Assembly (NCBI GenBank): GCA_003990745.1
Contig: RBNI01003281.1
Coordinates: 1 to 16,232 of the forward strand
DNA: 16,232 bases
Direction of reading: 5' to 3'
DNA from: Jimgerdemannia flammicorona
Taxonomy: Eukaryota; Mucoromycota; Endogonomycetes; Endogonales; Endogonaceae
Shown: positions 1 through 8,807 of the stretch, piece after piece
How positions within the stretch are numbered: the first letter of the stretch is position 1
Layout of the letters: each line of letters opens with the position of its first letter
Made by a program: the position numbers and the translations under genes
The notes under the pieces: model-generated
Told to the model about the DNA's origin: nothing
What the model saw: only the letters and a program-made list of their open reading frames with translations
Databases searched by the model: none

Positions 1-164
1 ATCTAAGAGATAACAAGACAGTTAAAGATAAGAAGTTTGAGGACTATAAGACCTTGGGAAGGCACTCCAATAAGAACTTGCTTATAACAACTTGAGTTAG
101 TCTAAGAGATACACCTTGAAGAGAATCTGATGTATTTGAAGGACTCAGTGACCACTATGTGACA
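1..164 (+). repeat. LTR 3' end (R/U5 part) of the gypsy-type family
   Basis: This stretch is the reverse complement of about 4223-4386, which is the U5/R part of the LTR flanking the minus-strand gypsy-type element. I aligned the two by eye. They differ at about six transitions, a two-base mismatch near the window edge and small indels in A/T runs. Both end at the same TGTGACA. Here the LTR points along the + strand, opposite to the other copy. Its 5' part lies outside the window. After TGTGACA the sequence passes straight into copia-type gag material, so this is either a solo LTR or the 3' LTR of an element to the left that inserted into that gag. Confidence 0.85.
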
Positions 165-970
165 ATAGATAGATCACTACTTCTATAAAAAATAGATCTC
201 TGCTATCTCTATTACTTTCATTGTTGTTATTAGTATCTGTAATATTTATCTAACTATATTGCTTATCTTTTTCCTTCTTTTTGTGATTATAGTCTTACTC
301 ATAATGCCCATGCTTATTATAGTAGAAGTATTTATTATTGAATTTAGCTTATTATCTATCATACTACTGATTTTGCCCTTATCTTTTACTTAGTTTATCT
401 TTGTCTTATCTATATACTCTATAGAAGGTTTTCTTATCAGTATCCTCATTGGTATCATTGCCTTCTAGACTTGTTTTCTCATTTAAAAGACTCATGATGA
501 TATATATACTTATAGTCTGATAATTTGCTAAATTCTCTCATAGTAGTGATAACTATATTATATATCTCAGAAAGTCTGTACATAAGGACTAGAACTTTAT
601 CTTTATTCTTAATAGTATCTACCAGTATAGATATAAGATAATTCACTTGATTCACTAGCTCATTGATATGGTTAGTATAGTTCTGGATACTTTTCTTAGA
701 CTTCATTTAGAGATTAAACAGTTGTGCTTTTAGATAGAATTGGATTGATATAGATGCTTATTAATAGTGATTATATAAGATCTCTCAGGCTTTATTCACT
801 ATTGTAGTATTGATAGTGAGTTTCATTTATAGATTTGAAAGAGTGAATATAATCTCTCAATTATTTAAAGTATCATATCTTATTATTTGTATTTATAATT
901 TCTAGTAGTCCTCCAGACCACATTCTTCTAAGAGATTCTTTCTAATATACCAATATGATATAATCCTTAC
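165..970 (-). pseudogene. Ty1/copia-type gag remnant (copy A), 5'-deleted and decayed
   Basis: Read on the minus strand, this is a decayed Gag homologous to the second copy at 7560-8723. The best-preserved part (479-706) resembles the UBN2-type Gag domain of copia elements, with segments such as SIQNYTNHINELVNQ and LYRLSEIYNIVITTM-like text. Further downstream (about 292-345) is the nucleic-acid-binding knuckle. The KHGHYE core and His survive, but all three expected Cys positions read Tyr. Compared with copy B, the PBS and roughly the first 30-60 Gag codons are missing, so the LTR runs directly into a KDYIIL segment. Many stops are TAA or TAG where glutamine would be expected. The left end is cut by the LTR at 1-164. 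No product is expected. Confidence 0.75.
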
Positions 971-1102
971 TGTTGGTTGTTAAGAGAGGCACTTTATTGA
1001 AGTTGCATAGGTTGTATATTTCTCTATATTACTGATGAATGACATAAATCTGATAGAATAGCATAAGGTCATATATTGATATATCAAGTTGCTATTCTAA
1101 CA
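971..1102 (-). repeat. Short copia-type LTR, copy A
   Basis: On the minus strand this runs from TGTTAGAATAGC to ...CCAACA and aligns along its length with 8826-8955, the LTR of the other copia copy. Shared blocks include AACTTGATAT, CTATTCTATCAGATTTAT and TATGCAACTT. Homology between the copies stops at the TGTT edge, which supports the boundary. The inner edge is less sure because the adjoining PBS region is deleted here. A CAATAAA hexamer near the inner end could serve as a poly(A) signal. A purine-rich GAGTAGGAG sits immediately before TGTT, as a polypurine tract would. Confidence 0.65.
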
Positions 1103-1446
1103 CTCCTACTCAATGAAATATATAATCCAAAAAGAATACAAACTAGAATAGAAGCAAACTAGTATAAATGAAATATGACCAATAAGGTGCTATCTAGATA
1201 ACTACAGAAGGTCAAAATTCTCTGCTTATAAGTATGAAAATAGATAAAGAATATAGTAAAAGACTAGTAATATAGGAATTTTCACAGGTCAAAAAGTGTT
1301 CTGAAATATATCTGAAAATACTCATAGGTGAAGAATGTGAAGAATGTAATATATATAATATGTAATATAGTAAGAGAGGCTTTTTGCAACCTGAAAAATA
1401 TCCCATAATTAACTGCTAGACTGATATATAGCTTATAAGACCCTTT
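1103..1446. other. Noncoding stretch between copia RNase H stop and LTR
   Basis: About 340 AT-rich bases lie between the stop of the RNase H remnant and the copia LTR. By position it could be the 3' untranslated region of the copia element, ending in the purine-rich GAGTAGGAG tract. A 64-codon open frame here (1212-1406, minus) has no recognisable motif and is probably chance. I see no second LTR copy inside it. Confidence 0.4.
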
Positions 1447-1855
1447 CCTTTAGTACATTACTCAAACTTTGGCTTTGAAAGGGCTTTGATCAAAGAGTCT
1501 ACAATCATATTCTCTATGGGAGTGTATTCTAGATGTATGGTACTAGTTTCTATACATTTGCATATAAAATGATACTATATATCAATATATTTCATTCTGC
1601 TATAATGTATCAGATTCTTGATAAGTACAATCATAGACAGATTATCTTGATATAGTGTAGTACTTTCTTGTATAAAGCTGAGCTCCTTTAACATTTTGTG
1701 GAGCAATATAGCTTTCTTATTACTAATGATAAAGCCTGATATTCAGCTTGTATAGATGATGTTATAATAGAGGATTGCTTATAAATTTGCCATAAGATGA
1801 CAGATTCTTAGTTGCCAATATGGAAGAGATACTCAGTCATTAGAGGAATATCATA
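1447..1855 (-). pseudogene. Ty1/copia RNase H, C-terminal end of pol (remnant)
   Basis: The minus strand translates to the typical end of a copia polyprotein. In order: TEYLFHIGN, then WQIYKQSS and TSSIQAEYQALS (the SSTEAEY-like RNase H motif), a KMLKELSFIQEST segment, LYQDNLSMIVLIKN (the D-N motif of RNase H), HYSRMKYIDI-stop-YHFI (the RTKHIDIRYHFIR-like motif), and HLEYTPIENM leading to DSLIKALSKPKFE and a natural stop at 1447-1449. There is one frameshift near 1715-1725 and internal stops of the C-to-T type. It begins abruptly at about 1855 where the gypsy-type sequence ends. The upstream RT half is absent here. It may be the 3' end of the element whose 5' half lies at 6100-8955. Confidence 0.85.
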
Positions 1856-4190
1856 CTCTGGCAGCTTGACTCCAATTCCAGTGCCAAGTAGGGTGGTGGT
1901 CTGTGGTTTGAGGGTAGTATCTTGAATGCTGGCAAGGTCTATTCTTATGGCTCCTTCAGTCTTGTATTCTGGGATCTTGGCTTCAGGGTAGAACTTCTTA
2001 ACCTTGAGGGTGATATCTGGTTCTTATTCCTCCTCATAATCACTGTCAGCTTAAAGCTCTGGGGGCTGGTCATCTTCTTCAGCTTTCCTTTTTGCTTCAG
2101 TGGCTTCTTGCTTATGTTTCTGTTGGCAAATTTTCCTGACTTCACTGATACAGGACCAGCAGTCATTCAGGTGTTCAGAGCAGTACATCTTAATACTATG
2201 GGGGTATCTTCCATGAGAGGCATAGCCATCAATGATCTTGTTGTACCACTGCTCATCTGTGAGCTTGGGTGTCTTATTCTTGTTCTTGTTCACTGAGTGC
2301 ATGAAGACCTCTGTATCCTCTTCATCTTCTTCCTCCATGTCTGGTAGGACTCCTTTGTGGACATTGATAGAGACTTGTACCTTTCTTCCTCTATAGTTGA
2401 TCTGCATCTTCTAGGCATTGAGGTCAATGATGGTCTTGGCCTTATGAAGCCATTGGATGCCAATAAGGATATCATAGTTGGTGGTACTTGTAACAATCAC
2501 ATCTACTGGGATGGTAGCTCCTCCTATCTTAATGAGGACTTCTTGGATTTTGCCAAGGAGGGTAGCTTGTATACCATCTACTGTAACATAGATCATCTTG
2601 GTGGACTCTTCAATGTCCCAGCCTAGGTGGTCAATTGCCTTCTTACTCATGAGGCATCCTTCAGCACTGGTATCAATGGTGGCATCAAAGATACAGTCTT
2701 CGATCTGATATGAGGTATAGGCTGATGTCTTGCACTGGTCTTCGGATTCTTCACCTGAGTTTTCAGATTCTTCCTGTGCATTGTGAGCTTCTACAATCTT
2801 GTACTCTTGATTCTTGGCAGTAGTTGTAAGTCCTACTCTCAACTGCTGTCTGAAGGCAGGAACTTTGGCTAGCTGTCCAAAAGTAGCATTGATCTTCTGT
2901 TCCTTGAGGTCCTTGTAGATATCATACTGGTAGATCTTGGTCTTGTGTAGCTTCTGTTCCTTCTTGCTTTCACTTTCTCCTGAGACTAGAGTAGTACCTT
3001 CAATGATTTGGCAGGCAGCTTCATCTAACTCCATATCTTGATCAATCTCCTTGGGTTGAGTCTTGCTTTGAATAGTAATAGCTGGGGTCTTCTTTTGTCT
3101 TCCAACTAGCTTGCTGTTGCTCTTCTTATCATAGGGCTTAGACCAGGTTCTGGTATCTTCAGTAGCAGGGTAGAATTCAAGCTCCTTATAGTATTCTTTA
3201 TCATCAGTATCACCAATCTCCTCAATGACTACTGTATTAGTTTGTTCTCTAGTTCTGCTAGAATTGCTTGGTTGGGCTTTGCATCTTGTTTCAGTCATAC
3301 AATTCTTTGTATAGTGGCCTTCTTCTCCACATCTGAAGCATGTAATATTGCATTCTTCTATTACAGCTACAAATCTCTGCACTGGTCTCCTGTTGGTATT
3401 TTGGACTTCTCTAACAACATTACCAAGGTGTGCAGTTATCTCGGCAAACTGCTTGGCAAGTTCCTCCACTGGGTCAGCTTTGGCTATCTTGGGGATAGGT
3501 GGGAATAGTTGTCTGTTTACAACTATAGCAGATATGATACTAGTTGGCTTTGATGGCTCCATTTTGATGCTAGTTATTTTCTCCATTGAGTGTTTAGTAG
3601 AGTGTCTAGCAGTTCAATATCTCTATGCAAAGACCACTTTCTGATCAAGGGTCAGTATAGCTGGGGTAGACCAGATTACTAGGGCAATTTCAGGGTGAAC
3701 TCCTTTAAGGAAGATTGAATCTGCAATTTATTCCTTGAGGGCATCATCATAGCCAGCCAAGACAATCTGGTGGCAGATTTAGATATAAAATGAGTTGGAA
3801 TCTTCACTAAGTCCCTGGCAGATAGTGTTGAGTTGATCCTTGAGAGCTTGCTTGATCTCTTTAGTATAGTATGTTGTTCTGAGGAAGGCCTTCATGTTGA
3901 CAAGTTTGGCTGCACCATTATCAGCAATAGTGGCTATATTGAACTTGTCTCTAGCAGATCCTTTGAGGCTAACTGGTAGAAGGGCCAATTGTGCATCTAC
4001 ACCAAGGGCTTGTATAGTGGTGAATTGTTCAAAGTCTTCAATGAAGGTCAGGATTGACTCTTCAGTAGTATATCTATAGAATGTGGGAGAATATATTTCT
4101 ATCTTGTCTTGAATTCTTGCAGGGGTGACTCTTGTAGTCAGGGTAGTTGTTGTGGGGATTGTTTGTTTTTCAGCTTGAAAGTGAGATATT
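1856..4190 (-). pseudogene. Gag-protease-dUTPase-like polyprotein, gypsy-type, stop-riddled
   Basis: One minus-strand frame runs from about 4190 to the junction at 1856. Gag/capsid-like text comes first (KIEIYSPTFYRYTTEES, then LLPVSLKGSARDKFN). An intact CX2CX4HX4C knuckle follows at 3299-3340 (CFRCGEEGHYTKNC). The retropepsin has its active site at 2662-2673 reading D-T-S-A instead of D-T/S-G-A, then a downstream DILIGIQWL motif. A charged linker follows, and then a dUTPase-like piece at 1856-1958 with TLKPQTTTLLGTGIGVKLPE. In-frame stops lie at 4187 (approximate), 3779, 3728, 3623, 3614, 2411, 2051 and 2024. All are TAA, TAG or TGA of the kind made by C-to-T change in CAA, CAG or CGA. No frameshift is needed. 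The longest open part is 391 codons (2411-3586). No clear initiating Met remains at the 5' end. Confidence 0.8.
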
Positions 4191-4201
4191 CATCTTGAAT
4201 C

Positions 4202-4219
4202 ACCAGCCAATAGGCACCA
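4202..4219 (-). other. Putative primer-binding site of the gypsy-type element
   Basis: Starting about three bases inside the LTR end, the minus strand reads TGGTGCCTATTGGCTGGT. A PBS usually begins TGG (complement of the tRNA CCA end) within a few bases of the LTR. The matching tRNA would end in ...AATAGGCACCA. I cannot name the isotype. Confidence 0.45.
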
Positions 4220-4222
4220 AGT

Positions 4223-4643
4223 TGTCACATAGTGGTCGCTGAGTCCTTCAAATATATCAGATTCTCTTCAAGATATATCTCTTAGACTAACTCAAGTTTG
4301 TTATAAGCAAGTTCTTATTAGAGTGCCTTCCCAAGGTCTTATAGTCCTCAAACTTCTTATCTTTTAAACTGTCTTATTATCTCTTGAATTGCTTGCAAGG
4401 AATTGTGTATAAGTAAACTTGACTGACTTTATTTCAGAGGAAATAAGAAGGGTATTTATACAAAATATAATTCAATAGTTGCTAAGATATAAAGCTATAT
4501 ATAAATTCCAATAACTAAAATAAAATACCAAGATAGAAAAAACTGCTAAGTTCCAGGGTCAGCACTGATGGTTGTATAGGTTCAGGATGCTAGTATAATT
4601 TTGGTGGTATAGGAAAATAGTACTGAAATAACTTAGTGTTACA
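4223..4643 (-). repeat. LTR of the gypsy-type element (5' LTR)
   Basis: On the minus strand the LTR begins TGTAACAC (4643) and ends ATGTGACA (4223), giving the usual TG...CA termini and about 421 bases. The end at 4223 is fixed by the independent copy at 1-164, which stops at the same base. The outer edge is less certain because the first bases of the LTR are part of a 35-base tandem repeat (4621-4711). The start could instead be in the next unit at 4678. A TATA-like box and a poly(A)-like hexamer lie inside. Confidence 0.75.
4428..4462 (-). promoter_or_regulatory. LTR core promoter and poly(A)-like signals
   Basis: The minus strand carries TGTATAAATACCC (4450-4462), a good TATA box, followed about 20 bases downstream by AATAAA (4428-4433). 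This spacing suits an LTR U3/R border, with transcription starting around 4420-4430 and reading toward gag. Assignment is from motif and position only. Confidence 0.5.
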
Positions 4644-4711
4644 TCAGAATGCCTGTACTGACATAACTCAGTATTACATCAGAATGCTGGTACTAGTATA
4701 ACTCAGTGTAA
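4621..4711. repeat. 35-base tandem repeat at the LTR outer edge
   Basis: Two full and one partial unit of 35 bases start at 4621, 4656 and 4691. Each begins TACT(G/A), has a (A/C)TAACT(T/C)AGT core, and in the full units continues TACATCAGAATGC. The third unit diverges after GTGTAACC. On the minus strand the first two units contain a TGTAA start, so the repeat overlaps the putative LTR terminus. Confidence 0.85.
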
Positions 4712-4721
4712 CCAAAGAACT

Positions 4722-5666
4722 TTAGAGCAGAATGTTCAGGACCATGGGGGCTTCATCCTCATCATCACTGAAGAAGATGAGATCTGTAAATTCATTATCA
4801 TTATGTGTTTCACATGCTTCAATATCATGCAGGATGATGTCATTGCTGATGATGTTATTATGTTTGGTGGCAGTGAGAAGGAGGTCTGGGGCTCTCCAGT
4901 TTATGAGGTTCTCTTCCACCAAAATAGGGGACAAATGTGGGGTCTTGGGGAGGTCTAATCTGGATGCTTGGGCCTTGGAATACTGAGATCAATCCTTGCA
5001 GTAATTGGTCTGGGTTGTCCTGGAGGATGGGATGCCAGAAGTCTTCTACTTCATCACTATTGAGGGTAATAGTGGACTGGGCTTCTGTAGCTACCCTGGT
5101 TTCTAGTACATTGATATGGTGAGATAACAGATCTCTGAAATCTGAGACCTAATATACTCCAAGTTGGAGATTGATCATGGTGTATGTCTGAAGATCTGAT
5201 GGATCTTCTTAGCTGTCCTTGCTTCACATATATCCATAGGAGTGGTATCTTGTAACTCTTAGGGGCTGGCCTGTGGGAACTTTCAGCAGAGGAGGTTTTC
5301 TATTTCATACTTCTGCTACATTTGGAGGTATTCAGTAGCAATGGTGATCCTTATTTCCATTTTATAGTGGTAGAGAATATAATGATAAGGGACACTAGTA
5401 CCCAGGTTAACACTAGGAGTCCTTCTTGAGCAAGTCCTCATGGCTCTTCTGATGTCTTGGAATATCCTTTCTTTGACTGAGATATCTTAGTGGTTCCTTG
5501 ATCTTGAGGTTTGGCAAGCAGCAGGCATTTCATTTGTAGTAAGTCTTTGAGCTATTTTGGAATTAGTGGGTCTGGTTGGTTGCTGCTACTGCAGTTCCTT
5601 GATCCTTCTTTTATATTCCTCAAGACACCTATACTGTGGTCACAATGACTTACAGTTGGTCATCAT
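4722..5666 (-). pseudogene. Broken ORF of unknown function upstream of the gypsy LTR
   Basis: The minus strand holds a coherent but broken reading frame of about 300 codons. It starts at a possible ATG-ATG (5666) with a basic part (CLEEYKRRIKELQ), continues through DISVKERIFQDIRRAM and MEIRITIATEYLQM, then shifts frame near 5190-5215 to LLSHHINVLETRVATEAQS and EDFWHPILQDNPDQLLQ. It shifts again near 4930-4950 to an acidic end containing EFTDLIFFSDDEDEAP, with a stop at 4722-4724. Internal stops are TAG, TGA and TAA at positions expected for Q or R. I do not recognise the family. GC content is close to that of the gypsy Gag region and unlike the AT-rich copia sequence to its right. It could be a 3' ORF of a related element sharing the LTR, a captured gene fragment, or part of another transposon. 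Confidence 0.5.
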
Positions 5667-6099
5667 TGCTTATCTCATATGCTATATAATCTTCTTGTAC
5701 TCCAATCTGGTAGCTTGTAAGGAAAGGCTGTCTCTTGTGCTAATGTCATCATTCTGGAATCACTGTTACAATACTTAGCTTATCAGAAGATATTATAATA
5801 TATGTGCATTTATATACTTTGATATTACTCATATAGTCTTGATGTTACTACTATTTAGAGCTCACTGGTATATCCCAATAACTTCTTAATTCTGAAATAT
5901 ATATTAGAGAATTTTTGTATTTATTTACCTTTTATAGAAGATCCTTTGTCATTAGAGAATTTACCATCATCTTTATCTTTGATCTCAGTGATCCTTGTCA
6001 GACAACTCTGGCTTAGGTATGTATAGTGGTTGGAAATAGTTTTGATTAACTACTGGAATCATTAGAGATATTGACAGAGCTGGTTTTTGTACTTACTGG
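5667..6099. other. Decayed DNA between unknown ORF and copia integrase
   Basis: About 430 AT-rich bases with stops in all frames. By position the right part should be copia pol sequence downstream of integrase. I can see only short low-complexity coding echoes and no reverse transcriptase motif. Nothing else was identified. Confidence 0.4.
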
Positions 6100-7559
6100 A
6101 ATATAGAGGTAGATATAGATATAGATATTCCAATAGATATTTCTATGCAGATCTTCTTATTATTTCCTTTTTCATTGAATTGTATATTTTGTGAAATTAC
6201 CATATGTCTCATATATAGATTTCAAAGCCTATATAATTTTCTGCTATATCCAAAAAGTATATACTTAACTGCCTTTAGCTTGAATTTGTATTAGATAGTA
6301 TTACTTTTATCAAGGATATATACATTACATCCAAATATATATAGATAGGATATGTTTGGCTTAGTTCCACTCCATAATTCTTCAGAAGTAAGATCATTAT
6401 CCCTGGAATACATATTGCTGGAATCCTTGCTTAGTAATTGAGAAGTGTACTGATTATGGATATATACCACTATATTGATAGCTTCAGCTCAATAGGAATA
6501 TCCTAATCTGGTAGCATTAATCATCATTTATGCTATTTCGACAGCTGTATGGTTAAATTGCTCAGTTATACCATTTTGCTGAGATATATAAGGAGCTGTT
6601 GTTTGATGGAATATACTCTATTTCATCAGAAATTCCCTGAACATATTATTGATATATTTATATCCATTATCTGAACATATAGCACATATTCTATATTCTG
6701 TCTTATTCTTGGTAATTGTTTTGAATTCTTTGAATTTCTTCAAGGCTTTGCTCTTTGCCAATAGAAAATATACATACACCTTGTACATATGATCATTGAT
6801 AAATATCAGGAAATATCTCTTATCAAAATATGATGGGGTATGCATTAGACCACATATATCTATATAGATTAGATTGAGGATCTCTAAGGCATACTTCAAT
6901 CATTCTTTGAATAGTTATCAGAAAGCTTTGTTTTCTATATATGTCTTACAAAAGTTATCCTTCAGATATATTTATACTAGTAATCCACTCACCAAGCTAC
7001 TTATTATTATATGTTCAAGACTTTTCTTGTTAACATATCCTAAGTATTAATACTATATATTAAATGTATCAGATATAGTTATCATATAAGTAGAGGCTTT
7101 TGTACTATTTGATATCTTATTGATTATATAAAGATTTCCATATTTTGAAGCTATTATTAGCTCATTATTATATAAATCATATATGGTAGTACTCTTCACA
7201 TATATGTGTATTTCTTTATTGCTACAAGCTATCATTTTGTCTATGGAGAAGAGATTCTTTCCTATCTCTAGAGTATATAGTATATTTTCAAGAGTAGCAG
7301 CAGACTCAATGTTATTTTCATAGAGATATATTTCTACATTTTCCTTTCCTTGAGCATAGATGATATTATTATCTCCTAACTTGATAGATATAGAGTATTC
7401 AAAAGGCTCATATATAGAGAACCATTCTCTGTATAGTATTATATATTATATGGCTCCAGAATCTATTAGCCAGACATTATTACCATTGGTTATATTGGTA
7501 GTGCATTTGTTATTATCACTTTTTATTAGCCCAAAAGTATTTTGCTAACTGGGATTCAT
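6100..7559 (-). pseudogene. Copia protease, GAG-pre-integrase and integrase (decayed)
   Basis: The minus strand encodes WLIDSGA near 7450-7470 (copia protease active site), then GDNNIIYAQGKENVE and EIGKNLFSIDKM, the usual protease C-part. GAG-pre-integrase follows (GYVNKKSLEH, KDNFCKTYIENKA). In its zinc site the two expected His read Tyr and the second Cys reads Tyr. The integrase core has IYIDICG (first Asp), CSDNGYKY (second Asp, about 6670) and APYISQQNGITEQ (Glu, about 6560). I count exactly 35 residues between the second Asp and the Glu, so the DD(35)E triad is preserved. A TAG (6618-6620) lies between them. Later copia motifs include EELWSGTKPNISYL, YIFGCNVYI and KYILFGYSRKLYRL. Many stops make it non-functional. 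Confidence 0.85.
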
Positions 7560-8723
7560 AGATGACAGGTTGGTGGATTTGGCCATAGATCTTGTGCTGG
7601 CAGAACTGATGCTGATGGTAGATTTGGCTGGACTTTTCAGTCCAAAATTATCATCCTTCTAACCAGGTTTTATAGATGTAGTAGATCTCGCACTGGTAGA
7701 ACTGGTATTGGTAGTAAAACTGGTAGTTTGTACAAAAAATAGATTACTGCTTTCATTAGTTTTAGCAGTGTTTGCATTACCATACTTCTCTCAATAGTTC
7801 TTTCTACTGCTCTTATATTGCCAGTATTGGCTTTTTCCACATTATTGCTTATTTTCATTACTCTTTTTATCATTTTCCCAACTATAGTAATAGTGCTTCC
7901 TATATCTATACTTGCAACAGTATTCACAATAACCTTCATACTTAGTTGATTAGCTGAACTGGTTATCATATTATTGAGCTTAGGTTTAGATTTATCTCCT
8001 TTAGCCTTATTGTTAACTATGCTTTTAACCTTGTTTGGCACCATATCTGCAGAATATATAGAAGGTGTTTTCATCATTATTAATACTATTTCCTTAGTAT
8101 ATTTCCTTATTTATGAGGCTTGTTATCATATGGGTATAATTCAAGAGACTGCTACTCTCATATATAGCTATAATAATAACATTATATATATCCAGGAGTC
8201 TTCTTGTAAGTGCTATAATCTTATCTTTATTTCTGATGCAATCTGTAGATATGCTGAGAGAATTCACTTAATTCACCAGATCATCAATACAACTGGTATA
8301 TTTGCAGATACTCTCCTTAGGCTTTATTTGAAGATTAAATAGCTGAGATTTCAAGTGGAATTAATTTGATATAAATGCTTATATATGATAATTGTATAGA
8401 GCTTCTCATGCCTCATGAGCTATTGTAGTATATATTATAAGCTTAATTTGCAAGTTCAATAATATAAATATGATCTTATATAATGCTTGGTGATTATTTG
8501 TAACATCATAATCTTGAATTAGTGCTTATAGCTTTATATACTCTACCAAGCCATATTTATTAAGGAGATTTGTCATATAAAACATCCAAATAGTATAGTC
8601 TTTTCCATTAAAGATCAGGATAGATCTCTTGGCTATATTTATGCTAATAATCAGAACTGTGTTTCCTATATCTGTTGAGGTTACACCTGTAGGAGAAATA
8701 CTTATTGGTGTATCAATTTTCAT
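7560..8723 (-). pseudogene. Copia-type gag, copy B (decayed)
   Basis: Gag begins at an ATG at 8721-8723 with an open frame to 8526 containing LIFNGKDYTIWMFYMTNLLN, the usual 'NGKNYxxWK' opening of copia Gag. It continues in frame past stops through QALYKIIFILLNL, IAHEA, a LKSQLFNLQIKPKES segment (typical 'L...QLYNLKM'), IDDLVN-stop-VNSLS and LLDIYNVIIIAI, matching copy A at 165-970. A degenerate CCHC knuckle lies near 7895-7945: CEYC is present, but the expected His and last Cys both read Tyr. The 135-codon open frame at 7670-8077 overlaps this knuckle in another frame and is a shadow. Stops are mostly TAA/TAG/TGA at Q or R positions. Confidence 0.75.
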
Positions 8724-8807
8724 ACTTATGTTACTAGGCTAATCATTAGACATTTCTAGCATAATATATTTTAAAGAGATATTTTGCTATAGTCACTTAG
8801 TACTAGT

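Larger units (their letters stand above)
1856..4643 (-). mobile_element. Ty3/gypsy-type LTR retrotransposon, 3'-truncated
   Basis: A minus-strand element with a 421-base LTR (4223-4643), a PBS-like site next to it, and a Gag-protease-dUTPase-like reading frame. It ends at about 1856 inside the dUTPase-like part. Reverse transcriptase, RNase H, integrase and the 3' LTR are missing. The truncation abuts copia RNase H in the same orientation. The superfamily call rests on the Gag, CCHC and retropepsin order and on the style of the LTR/PBS. Without RT it is an inference. Confidence 0.7.

Noticed and set aside
1212..1406. 64-codon minus-strand ORF as a small gene
   Set aside because: No recognisable motif, AT-rich biased composition, and located in the likely 3' UTR of a decayed copia element.
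1922..3644. Plus-strand open frames across the gypsy Gag region (1922-2296, 2357-2626, 3242-3508, 3348-3644)
   Set aside because: The CCHC knuckle, protease and dUTPase-like motifs are on the minus strand in one frame. The + frames show hydrophobic, shadow-type translations only.
4621..4711. CRISPR-like array
   Set aside because: The repeats are contiguous with no spacers, number fewer than three full units, and lie at a retroelement LTR in a eukaryotic context.
6618..6620. TAG inside integrase as a programmed readthrough stop
   Set aside because: The same frame has many other stops of the same mutational type, so ordinary decay is the simpler explanation.
7670..8077. 135-codon minus-strand ORF and 122-codon plus-strand ORF (7974-8342)
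   Set aside because: Both overlap the decayed copia gag and are out of its frame. The gag homology with 165-970 is in a different minus frame.
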